Source of the DNA: Allomuricauda sp. CAU 1633 | GTDB taxonomy: Bacteria; Bacteroidota; Bacteroidia; Flavobacteriales; Flavobacteriaceae | Direction: 5' to 3' | DNA: 64,000 nt | Assembly: GCF_017313225.1 (NCBI RefSeq) | Contig: NZ_JAFLNE010000005.1 | Coordinates: 124,001-188,000 of the forward strand | In this document: piece by piece, positions 8,599-15,824 of the stretch | Layout: each line of letters begins with the position of its first letter | How positions within the stretch are numbered: the stretch's first letter is position 1 | Notes under the pieces: model-generated | Database searches by the model: none | What the model was told of the DNA's origin: nothing | Seen by the model: only the letters and a program-made list of their open reading frames with translations | Translations under genes and position numbers: made by a program

Positions 8599-9780
8599 TT
8601 GAATAAATTACTATTAAATACTGGTGTACAAGATTTTATAAAAAATAATTGGAATGCTGACACTGTGTCAGTTCTACTTAAAAAACCGCTTTTTGAAGGT
8701 GTTTCCCAGAAAGAGTTGGTTGAACAGTTGGAAGCCAAAAAAAAATGCAAGGACAAGCTCCCTACTTGGTTCAATACACCCAACATTTATTATCCCAATA
8801 AGCTCAATATTGAGCAAACCAGTTCCGAGGAAACCGCGCGCTACAAAGCTGATCTCGTAGACGGAAAAACACTCCTGGACCTTACTGGAGGGTTGGGGGT
8901 GGACAGCTACTTTTTTTCCAAAAAAATTGACACTGTTTTTCATTGTGAAATCAATGAAGAACTGAGTGAAATTGCCCAATATAATTTTGAAGTTTTAGAC
9001 CAAAAAAATATTGTTTGCATCCCGGAAGAAGGGATTGGTTTTTTGCAAAAGACCGATGAAAAATTGGATTGGATTTTTGTGGATCCATCTCGACGAAATA
9101 ACAAAATTGGAAAGGTGTTTTTGTTCAAAGATTGCCTTCCCGATCTTCCCGAACATCTCCCCCTCTTATTCAAAAAAGCCAAAAACATTTTAGTAAAAGC
9201 CTCTCCGCTTTTAGACATAAAACAGGGAATTGAAGAGCTTAATTTCGTAAAAGAGATTCATGTGGTCGCTATCAACAATGAAGTAAAGGAAGTTCTTTTT
9301 GTTTTGGAAAAAGATTATCAGAATTCCGTTGTGATTAAAACTATCAATAAAACCCAGAATCAGGAAATGGTATTTAGTTTTAACCTAGAAGATGAAAAGG
9401 ATGTTGCAATTGAATTTGATGAACCAAAAACCTATCTCTATGAACCGAATGCAGCCATTCTAAAATCGGGAGGATTTAAGTCCGTGGCAGCCTTATATGG
9501 TTTAAAAAAATTACATCAACATTCGCACTTGTACACCTCTGATAGGGATTTAGATTTTCCGGGAAGACGGTTTTCTATACTAAAGGCTCTGACCTACTCC
9601 AAAAGCACTTTAAAACAATTCGCACATAAAAAGGCCAATATCACCACCAGGAATTTCCCAATGCCCGTTTCGGAACTCCGAAAAAAACACAACATAAAGG
9701 ATGGCGGTGACACCTACCTTTTTTTTACCAAAACGGCCAAGGAAGCCTTGATGGTTTTGGAATGCAAAAAAATGGAGTGA
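8599..9780 (+). CDS. Class I SAM methyltransferase with THUMP-like domain (PG_1098 family)
   Basis: The start codon is TTG, 7 bases after the permease stop. The 393-residue protein has an N-terminal helical/ferredoxin-like region, a Rossmann methyltransferase core with motif I DLTGGLGVD (94-102), an acidic FHCEINEEL strand and IFVDPSRRNNK (DPSRR 162-166). A C-terminal THUMP-like segment ends in KKHNIKDGGDTYLFF. This matches the Bacteroidetes family typified by Porphyromonas PG_1098. The DPSRR motif suggests a nucleic-acid, probably RNA, substrate, but none is proven. Confidence 0.85.
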   Translation: MNKLLLNTGVQDFIKNNWNADTVSVLLKKPLFEGVSQKELVEQLEAKKKCKDKLPTWFNTPNIYYPNKLNIEQTSSEETARYKADLVDGKTLLDLTGGLGVDSYFFSKKIDTVFHCEINEELSEIAQYNFEVLDQKNIVCIPEEGIGFLQKTDEKLDWIFVDPSRRNNKIGKVFLFKDCLPDLPEHLPLLFKKAKNILVKASPLLDIKQGIEELNFVKEIHVVAINNEVKEVLFVLEKDYQNSVVIKTINKTQNQEMVFSFNLEDEKDVAIEFDEPKTYLYEPNAAILKSGGFKSVAALYGLKKLHQHSHLYTSDRDLDFPGRRFSILKALTYSKSTLKQFAHKKANITTRNFPMPVSELRKKHNIKDGGDTYLFFTKTAKEALMVLECKKME

Positions 9781-9781
9781 A

Positions 9782-10720
9782 TTACTCCAAAGTATCCAAC
9801 CAATCGTACAAAAGGGTAATCCAATTTTTTAGACGCTCATCTTTTAAGGCCAAAGAAAATCCATGTCCCCCTTTAGGATAAATATGCATGGTAGTAGGTA
9901 TTTCCTCATTTTTAAGTGCGCTGAACATTAAAATGCTATTTTCAACAGGGACGCCGCCATCATCTTGGGCATGAAGCAAAAAAGTTGGTGGGGTGTCCTT
10001 GGTGACATTCTTGTTGGCAGAAAATTGGCTTTCCAAATCATCCGAAGGGTTTTCACCCAATAAGGCTCCTCTTGACCCTGAATGGGTAGTCTTTTTATCC
10101 ATGGAAATTACAGGGTAAATCAAGGCCATAAAATCGGGGCGAGCACTTAAGTCATCAGCTTCATCCTGTTTTTCATAAACTCCATCGGTATAATGGGTAC
10201 CGAGTGTTGAGGCCAAGTGACCTCCTGCCGAAAAGCCCATAATGCCAATTTTTCCTTCAACAATATTCCATTCAGCAGCTTTACTTCTTACCAAGCGCAC
10301 GGCTCGTTGGGCATCTTGTAGCGGAACCACTTCCTTTTCTTTGGTAATAGATTTGGAAAGGGGCAAACGATATTTTACCACAATTCCAGCCACCCCTCTG
10401 GAATTTAAGGCCTTTGCTACGTCAACCCCTTCCCAATTATAGGCCAACCCATGGTATCCCCCTCCAGGAAAAATCACAAGAGCTTGACCCGTAGCTATTT
10501 TCTTGGTAGGCAAATATACCTCGATGGTAGGATTTTGAACATTGGTTATCCAACGAACACCATCCTCCCTTACTACCGCACTTTCCCGCTCATTTGTTGC
10601 TGCAGCTTGATTTGGAACTTTGTTGGGCCACAAGGGCATAATGGTGTCTTGTGCGGATAGACTCATGGTCAATAAACCAAAGAGGATTACAAGAGTTGTT
10701 TTGTGTTTCGGATGTTTCAC
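9782..10720 (-). CDS. Secreted alpha/beta hydrolase (acetyl-esterase-like)
   Basis: A signal peptide (to about residue 24, LTMSLSAQ) precedes an alpha/beta hydrolase of 312 residues. PGGGYH (85-90) forms the oxyanion region, GFSAGGH holds the nucleophile Ser164, and HAQDDGGVP and GGHGFS supply the probable Asp and His. This is the BD-FAE/acetylxylan-esterase-like group common in Bacteroidetes, which removes acyl groups from sugars or small esters. It is the last gene of a minus-strand run with the VanX-like dipeptidase (15-base gap) and a second hydrolase. Exact substrate unknown. Confidence 0.82.
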   Translation of the reverse strand: MKHPKHKTTLVILFGLLTMSLSAQDTIMPLWPNKVPNQAAATNERESAVVREDGVRWITNVQNPTIEVYLPTKKIATGQALVIFPGGGYHGLAYNWEGVDVAKALNSRGVAGIVVKYRLPLSKSITKEKEVVPLQDAQRAVRLVRSKAAEWNIVEGKIGIMGFSAGGHLASTLGTHYTDGVYEKQDEADDLSARPDFMALIYPVISMDKKTTHSGSRGALLGENPSDDLESQFSANKNVTKDTPPTFLLHAQDDGGVPVENSILMFSALKNEEIPTTMHIYPKGGHGFSLALKDERLKNWITLLYDWLDTLE

Positions 10721-10735
10721 TTTATTTGCTTTTAG

Positions 10736-11443
10736 TTAATCGTTACAATCCCATCTAAAGTTGGCTACCTTATCATTTGAGGCCGCCGATAAATTATAGT
10801 GCCACCACTCGGTCCGGATGGACCAAAACCCGTGGGCTTCCATAGTTTCCTTCAACAATTTACGGTTGTCCAAAATTTCTTGTGGAAGGTCTAAATTATC
10901 ATGGTAAGCCTTCTTTCCGAAGAAATCAAAATCAGTGCCCATGTCCAGTTCATTACCATCCATATCCACCAAGGTGATATCTACTGCGCCCCCTTTATTG
11001 TGGATTGAACCTTTTACGGGATCAGCCACATATTGGGGGTTGGGCACTATCTCCCACATTTTGTACTGTACTGAATTGGGACGATAACAGTCAAAAAACT
11101 TGATTTTGGCTCCCTTATCCATAAAATCCTTGTTGGCCTCAATCAGTGCCTTGGCTGTTTTTACCCTCGTGTAGCATTCGGCACAATCGTAGACCTTAGC
11201 CTTTAAAAAATTGTTTTCCGTGGCATAGCGCATATCGTATGCAAAATCATCACTGAAATCTGCCAAACGAACAAAGGTAGTATCGGCTAGCCCATCAAAA
11301 GATTTTAACTTCTTTTCAGGCTCAATAACGGTATCTACAACCTTTACAACCGTTGGTTCTTTTACTTCAATTTTCTTTTTGTCCAGCTTTTCCCGACAAT
11401 TAAAAAAGAGCAGCGTTATCAAAATAAACACCAAATATCTCAT
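10736..11443 (-). CDS. D-alanyl-D-alanine dipeptidase, VanX/DdpX-like lipoprotein (M15)
   Basis: I start the gene at ATG 11443, where MRYLVFILITLLFFNC gives a lipobox with Cys16; the frame extends upstream into the neighbouring gene. Zinc ligands of the M15D family are visible in SIHNKGGAVD (His and Asp) and TEWWHYN (Glu and His), with DCYRPNSVQYKMW as the substrate-side motif. VanX-type enzymes cleave D-Ala-D-Ala. As a lipoprotein it is likely periplasmic and could recycle or scavenge peptidoglycan dipeptide. Its neighbours are two alpha/beta hydrolases, and the D-amino-acid operon begins 3.5 kb away on the other strand. Confidence 0.88.
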   Translation of the reverse strand: MRYLVFILITLLFFNCREKLDKKKIEVKEPTVVKVVDTVIEPEKKLKSFDGLADTTFVRLADFSDDFAYDMRYATENNFLKAKVYDCAECYTRVKTAKALIEANKDFMDKGAKIKFFDCYRPNSVQYKMWEIVPNPQYVADPVKGSIHNKGGAVDITLVDMDGNELDMGTDFDFFGKKAYHDNLDLPQEILDNRKLLKETMEAHGFWSIRTEWWHYNLSAASNDKVANFRWDCND

Positions 11444-11448
11444 TGCTA

Positions 11449-12177
11449 TCAGTTTATACGTTTTTGTTTGGCCATCCATGTGTATAGGGAATCGGTGGTA
11501 TAGGCGTTGTCCCATGCATTGTGTCCAACATTTTCGTATCGGGTATAAATGACATCATAGTTCATTTCTTTGAGCTTCTCCACCATTTTATCCGATTCCT
11601 CTACACTAATGGTTTCATCTTTATCCCCATGAAAAACCCAAATGGGCATATTCTTGTCAATCCAATGTGCATAAGGCACTGGCGCCATCCCACAAACCAC
11701 TGCCATAGCAGCGAATTTGGTTGGATATTGGGTGGCCATTTCCCAAGCGGCACTTCCACCTCTACTTAGTCCAGTTAAATAGATTCTTTTTTTGTCCACT
11801 CGGTTAGTATCAACGATGGAATCCAACAATTGATTAACTGCCTGGGTGTTCCACCATTTTTTTTGATGTGGATTCTGCGGGGCTAAAATCAGAAAAGGAA
11901 ATTGTTTGCCTTCTGCCAACAATTTTGGCGGGCCATTTTTCTTTACATGAAGCAGTTCACGTCCAGATTCACCTCCTCCATGCAAAAAAAGTAATAAACC
12001 GAAGTCTTCATCTGGTTTTTCAAAATACTCCTCAGGATAATATAAATAATAGCGAAGGTTTTCTTTGGTCACGGTCTGGGCTTCATCTTCCACCAATTGG
12101 GATTGGGCGGAGCAAGCTTCAAGAAACAACAGGACGCCCAAAAGAACAATCTTGGAAATGACTTGGCGAATTAGCAT
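11449..12177 (-). CDS. Lipoprotein alpha/beta hydrolase (phospholipase/carboxylesterase or prolyl-oligopeptidase-like)
   Basis: The N-terminus MLIRQVISKIVLLGVLLFLEAC gives a lipobox with Cys22. The 242-residue protein carries HGGGE (66-70), the nucleophile motif GLSRGG (Ser138), FHGDKDETI (Asp) and VGHNAW (His), a complete catalytic triad. This type includes feruloyl esterases and dienelactone-hydrolase-like proteins. The VanX-like gene begins 5 bases after its stop and the nucleotidase ends 8 bases before its start, so a shared transcript is likely. Substrate unknown. Confidence 0.82.
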   Translation of the reverse strand: MLIRQVISKIVLLGVLLFLEACSAQSQLVEDEAQTVTKENLRYYLYYPEEYFEKPDEDFGLLLFLHGGGESGRELLHVKKNGPPKLLAEGKQFPFLILAPQNPHQKKWWNTQAVNQLLDSIVDTNRVDKKRIYLTGLSRGGSAAWEMATQYPTKFAAMAVVCGMAPVPYAHWIDKNMPIWVFHGDKDETISVEESDKMVEKLKEMNYDVIYTRYENVGHNAWDNAYTTDSLYTWMAKQKRIN

Positions 12178-12185
12178 GCCCCAAG

Positions 12186-12707
12186 TTACAAAAGTTTATC
12201 GGCGATTTCCTTCCAATTGTTGGCGCGTTCAAAATCTGTGGTGTTAGTGTTGTGCGGAGAGGTAAATAGAATACTTCGCCCCTCAAAATTTTTGAGGTTT
12301 TTGCTACGATCATCAATCAGCACATCGCCTTTTAAAATGAATTTGTCACCACATAGAATTCGTTTCTTCCATGGAATAAATGGGAAGAATTCATCCAACC
12401 AGTCTGATTTTTCCTTGAGGGAATTGGGAAATTCCATGGCCGCAGAAGCAATATAGACCTCGTATTTTTTGCTCAATTCAAAAAGTACTTCCTGACTATC
12501 AGGAATCACCTTAAGGTCTCTAAAATATCCTATTCGCCAATTGTGTCCCCTAACGGACTCTTGGTGCTCCTTGGGTACACATTGCCAAGCTTCCTTTCCA
12601 TAGCAATCCTCCAAAGTGAGTTGGGCGTTGAACTCTTTATTATATATATCAAGGTGTGCCCCATACGCATCGGCCATCACCTCATCCATATCCACAAAAA
12701 TGGTCAT
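12186..12707 (-). CDS. 5'(3')-deoxyribonucleotidase-like HAD phosphatase
   Basis: ATG 12707 begins MTIFVDMDEVMADAYGAH, the HAD nucleophile motif DxD (Asp6, Asp8) of the NT5C deoxyribonucleotidase family. YEVYIASAAMEFP and DVLIDDRSKNL supply the second and fourth HAD motifs. About 173 residues, cytoplasmic. The family dephosphorylates deoxynucleoside monophosphates and is short by HAD standards, as here. The open frame extends to 12752, but the catalytic motif is preceded by unrelated residues there. Confidence 0.87.
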   Translation of the reverse strand: MTIFVDMDEVMADAYGAHLDIYNKEFNAQLTLEDCYGKEAWQCVPKEHQESVRGHNWRIGYFRDLKVIPDSQEVLFELSKKYEVYIASAAMEFPNSLKEKSDWLDEFFPFIPWKKRILCGDKFILKGDVLIDDRSKNLKNFEGRSILFTSPHNTNTTDFERANNWKEIADKLL

Positions 12708-12794
12708 TTTACTAGTTTTTGTGAAGTACGGAAAAACGTAGCAAAAGGTCAAAAAAAGTTATTCAACCCATTGCATACCATCAACCCTGAACCC

Positions 12795-13013
12795 TCATTG
12801 GAGCTCCTCACAATTAAATCCACTTTTTTGCAAAAGCGATGCGATAATCGGCGCACTCAGGCTTTGGGTTTCCACCCGGAGGATGTTGTCGCAATCCTCC
12901 AGGTCGAAATTCCAGTACCCGTTTTGGTTCACCAATCGGTTTAGCAAAGGCTGAAGTTTTTTCACCTCATCTTTACCCGTAACCGATGTTTTAAATACCA
13001 ATACGTTTTTCAT
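12795..13013 (-). CDS. Small conserved-type protein of unknown function (72 aa)
   Basis: The 72-residue protein begins MKNVLVFKTSVTGKDEVKKL, continues FDLEDCDNILRVET and ends GFNCEELQ. The alternating strand/helix pattern resembles a ferredoxin-like or HMA-like fold, but there is no CxxC metal motif (the two cysteines are far apart). It starts 11 bases after the dinB-like gene stop and probably shares its transcript and its WYL control. I do not assign a function. Confidence 0.65.
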   Translation of the reverse strand: MKNVLVFKTSVTGKDEVKKLQPLLNRLVNQNGYWNFDLEDCDNILRVETQSLSAPIIASLLQKSGFNCEELQ

Positions 13014-13024
13014 TTCAAAATAAA

Positions 13025-13525
13025 TTAGCTTCGATCGTAAAAAAATGGAGGCTCAATGCTTAAAGAACGTAGATACACATACCCTTGTGCACGGTGGTGA
13101 ATCTCATTGTCGATGAAATAAAAAACCTGTGAGTGCAAAGTGCCTTCATACTGCCCAAACAATTTTAAGACCTCTTGAAATTTTTCGGCTGGGATTTTTG
13201 CCCAAAGTACATTGATCTCCTCCGAGGCCTCATCCCACCATTGCAACAGTTTTGCCTTACTGTTACCATGATCAAAATGTTCCTGAAGTTCAGTGGTTTC
13301 CCCGGTAACAACTTCTTTAAGACCCGGTACCGCTATGCCCAGAAGTTCCATGACCATATCGGCAAATGGACGCATTCCTCCAATGGAGTGGGTAAAGAAT
13401 TCTTTTTCTGGGAATGCCTCTATGACCCGACGGGTTACCCTTCGATGTCCTTGCCAATGCTCCAAAAGTTGGGAAGGTGTAATCACTTGTGCTGTGCTGT
13501 TTTGTTGTTCTACTGTGTTTTCCAT
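13025..13525 (-). CDS. DinB-family protein
   Basis: This 166-residue protein has the four-helix DinB pattern: an N-terminal PSQLLEHWQGHRRVTRRVI helix, then FADMVMELLGIAVPG, and the C-terminal metal-binding helix DNEIHHRAQGYVYLRSL, close to the family motif with paired histidines. DinB/YfiT proteins are metal-dependent, some acting as thiol transferases or stress-response enzymes; the substrate is unknown here. It is divergent from the WYL regulator, and an 8+8 inverted repeat plus two TGACA-N6-TGTCA sites sit between them, suggesting direct control. Confidence 0.85.
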   Translation of the reverse strand: MENTVEQQNSTAQVITPSQLLEHWQGHRRVTRRVIEAFPEKEFFTHSIGGMRPFADMVMELLGIAVPGLKEVVTGETTELQEHFDHGNSKAKLLQWWDEASEEINVLWAKIPAEKFQEVLKLFGQYEGTLHSQVFYFIDNEIHHRAQGYVYLRSLSIEPPFFYDRS

Positions 13526-13557
13526 GGTTCATTGTTTTTATTTATTGATTCTGGAAC

Positions 13558-13565
13558 CAAAGGTA
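13558..13565 (-). promoter_or_regulatory. Candidate -7 element of the dinB-like gene
   Basis: CAAAGGTA on the plus strand reads TACCTTTG on the minus strand, a full TAnnTTTG match, 33 bases ahead of the dinB-like ATG. A candidate -33 TTG (13580-13582) is only 14 bases away, shorter than usual, and lies inside the inverted repeat described next. Confidence 0.5.
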
Positions 13566-13569
13566 AATG

Positions 13570-13592
13570 GGGGTTGTGACAACCCCGTGTCA
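13570..13592. promoter_or_regulatory. Candidate operator 1 for the WYL regulator
   Basis: Two nested symmetries overlap here: GGGGTTGT-G-ACAACCCC (13570-13586, perfect 8-base arms) and TGACA-N6-TGTCA (13577-13592). The site adjoins the -7 element of the dinB-like gene, so a bound protein would block or contact RNA polymerase. A second TGACA-N6-TGTCA lies at 13626. Confidence 0.5.
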
Positions 13593-13625
13593 GTAGAAAA
13601 AAGTGAAGGTTAAATTTTTTATTGT

Positions 13626-13641
13626 TGACAAAAGGCTGTCA
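13626..13641. promoter_or_regulatory. Candidate operator 2 (TGACA-N6-TGTCA)
   Basis: This is the second exact copy of TGACA-N6-TGTCA, 49 bases (nearly five helical turns) from the first, in the same divergent intergenic region. Same half-sites, same spacing, different spacer sequence (aaaggc against accccg), as expected of a real binding site. Confidence 0.5.
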
Positions 13642-13760
13642 GTGCTCACCCGTAATTTTGAAGCCTAAAACCATCTCGCATATCCCCCAAAGCTGGATTT
13701 TGTGATGGTAAAAAACGGAAATAATGAACAAAAATAGACCTGTCTACCTTGGATTGAAAT

Positions 13761-13779
13761 CCTATCTTTGGGAGATAGG
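13761..13779 (+). promoter_or_regulatory. -7 promoter element of the WYL gene inside an inverted repeat
   Basis: TATCTTTG (13763-13770) matches TAnnTTTG and is embedded in CCTATCT-N5-AGATAGG (13761-13779), a perfect 7-base inverted repeat. Transcription would start near 13775, about 15 bases before ATG 13790. No TTG lies at the ideal upstream distance. The arrangement fits autoregulation, which is inferred. Confidence 0.45.
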
Positions 13780-13789
13780 CCGCTCAATT

Positions 13790-14752
13790 ATGGGAATGGA
13801 TACCGCTAAACGTTTTGATAGGATTGTGGCTATTTTGATTCAACTACAATCCAAACGCATTGTAAAAGCACAGGAACTGGCTGATCGTTTCGATGTAAGT
13901 CTCAGAACCATCTATCGTGATATACGCACCTTGGAAGCCTCTGGGGTTCCCATTGTGAGTGAAGCAGGTGTCGGTTATTCCATAATGGAGGGGTATCGAC
14001 TCCCCCCTGTTATGTTTACCCGTGAAGAAGCTGGAAGTTTTGTGGCGGCAGAAAAATTAATGCAAAAATTCACAGATAAATCGTTGGGAACCTATTATGA
14101 ATCTGCCATGTTTAAGCTGAAATCGGTTCTGCGCGGCAAGGAGAAGGATTGGGTGGAAGCCTTGGAATCCCAAGTATCCATTTTTCCTGGACAAGAGCTA
14201 TTTAATGCTCATATTCCCAATGCACTTGAAATTCTTTTTGAAAGTATCGCCGAAAAGACACAAGTCTTTCTAAAATATGAATCGCTCCGAGAAGACGACC
14301 CATCAGAACGGAATATTGAACCCGTTGGGGTTTTTCATGAGAACAACTTTTGGTACATTCTCGGTTACTGTCATCTTAGAAAGGATTACAGGCACTTTAG
14401 AACAGATAGGATACTTCAAATTAAACGCACTTCGCAAAATTTTGTCCTTCAGCATGGCACCATTGATGAACACCGGAGCAAGTACGATGAAGTTCAAAAA
14501 ACAAAAGTGACTATCTTGGTAAACAAAACGGTGGCCAAATACATCCAAGGCAGTAAAAAGCACTACGGGTTTGTATCGCAAAAGCCAAAAAATGGTCAAG
14601 TGGAAATGAACTTTATGACCACAGATTTGGAAAATGGCTTTGCACGATGGTACCTCATGTTTGGGGACTATGCCAAAATCTTGGAACCTGAAAGTTTAAA
14701 AAAGAGGATAGCGGAATTATTGCAAAAAAATCAGGATATGCTCTCCGCATAA
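13790..14752 (+). CDS. YafY-type HTH/WYL-domain transcriptional regulator
   Basis: The protein begins MGMDTAKRFDRIVAILIQLQ (ATG 13790 or 13796). The frame is open from 13724, but that would place the promoter-like palindrome inside the coding region. The N-terminal HTH_11 domain contains ELADRFDVSLRTIYRDIRTL. The WYL domain contains NFWYILGYCHLRKDYRHFR and DRILQI, and a WCX extension follows. About 320 residues. WYL regulators sense small ligands or nucleic acid through this domain. Divergence from the dinB-like gene makes that gene the likely target. Confidence 0.9.
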   Translation: MGMDTAKRFDRIVAILIQLQSKRIVKAQELADRFDVSLRTIYRDIRTLEASGVPIVSEAGVGYSIMEGYRLPPVMFTREEAGSFVAAEKLMQKFTDKSLGTYYESAMFKLKSVLRGKEKDWVEALESQVSIFPGQELFNAHIPNALEILFESIAEKTQVFLKYESLREDDPSERNIEPVGVFHENNFWYILGYCHLRKDYRHFRTDRILQIKRTSQNFVLQHGTIDEHRSKYDEVQKTKVTILVNKTVAKYIQGSKKHYGFVSQKPKNGQVEMNFMTTDLENGFARWYLMFGDYAKILEPESLKKRIAELLQKNQDMLSA

Positions 14753-14945
14753 TTGTGTAAATCACCTGTTCGTTTTTGTTTATATTTCAAATTTTATTCC
14801 TATAAAATCCCATGTTTTCAACAACTGAAAAATACCTCTAGGAAATCTGGCTTGCGGTTTTAATTTAGAAAAATATCCTTTACCTTCACAGACAGCCCAT
14901 AAAGGTCAAACTTGACGTTTTGTGATTTAAACCAACCCCGAAACT

Positions 14946-15824
14946 ATGCTGCCAAAAGGTACTTTTCCTGATACGATTTTTTTAAACGGTGAACTCATTT
15001 CAAGTAACGAAGCCACCATATCGGTTTTTGACCGTGGTTTTCTTTTTGGAGATGGAATTTATGAGGTGATGGTACAGTTGGAGAACGGGCTTTTCTACAA
15101 GGATGCCCATTTGGAACGGCTTCAACAGAATCTGGAAAAAATCGGAATCAAATATGATGTGGCCGAAATGGAGTCGCAACTGAATCCACTGTTGATGGCC
15201 AACAATCTCACCAACAAGTCTTGCCTTATCTATATGCAGGTAACCCGAGGTGTGGCACCAAGAAAACATGCTTATCCAAAGGACGTAGCACCAACGGTAC
15301 TAATGTATGCTCTGCCCTATTCCCTTCCACATATCAACACAAAAAGCACATATGCCATTTTGCGTTCAGACAATCGATGGCTGCGATGTGATATAAAATC
15401 TACCTCCCTTTTGGGCAATGTGATGGCCAATGAAAGAGCCATGGAAGAAAATGCAGATGAAGCTGTTTTGGTCCGGGATGGTTTTATTACCGAAGGGTCG
15501 CACACCAACATCTTCTTTGTAAAATCTGGAAAGGTCTATACCCATCCGGCCAATCAGCTTATCTTGGATGGTATCACCCGAAAAATTGTTTTGAAACTTT
15601 GTGAAGAGTTGGACATTCCCCTAATGGAAAAAGCCATCGGAGTGGATGAGATTGATGGCATGGACGAGGCTTTTCTCACTGGTACCACCACACAAATTGC
15701 TTCCATCGCCCAACTCGGTGAACATAGCTACCATGCCCCAGATGCGATTGGAAAAACCACCCAAAAATTACAGCAAGCCTTTGCCAATCTCAAAAAACTG
15801 GAACCCTCAAAATTAGTATTGTAA
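14946..15824 (+). CDS. dat: D-amino-acid transaminase (class IV, PLP)
   Basis: This fold-type IV PLP enzyme of 292 residues has VFDRGFLFGDGIYEVM, the PLP lysine in RCDIKSTSLLGN (Lys151) and the glutamate loop FITEGSHTNIFFV. The motif TRGVAPRKHAYP contains the RxH pair (Arg106, His108) that binds the substrate carboxylate in D-amino-acid transaminases and is absent from branched-chain enzymes, so I prefer the D-specific assignment. It converts D-amino acids and 2-oxo acids reversibly, in the cytoplasm. Its stop overlaps the start of the D-aminoacylase (TAATG), the first gene pair of a five-gene operon. Confidence 0.87.
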   Translation: MLPKGTFPDTIFLNGELISSNEATISVFDRGFLFGDGIYEVMVQLENGLFYKDAHLERLQQNLEKIGIKYDVAEMESQLNPLLMANNLTNKSCLIYMQVTRGVAPRKHAYPKDVAPTVLMYALPYSLPHINTKSTYAILRSDNRWLRCDIKSTSLLGNVMANERAMEENADEAVLVRDGFITEGSHTNIFFVKSGKVYTHPANQLILDGITRKIVLKLCEELDIPLMEKAIGVDEIDGMDEAFLTGTTTQIASIAQLGEHSYHAPDAIGKTTQKLQQAFANLKKLEPSKLVL

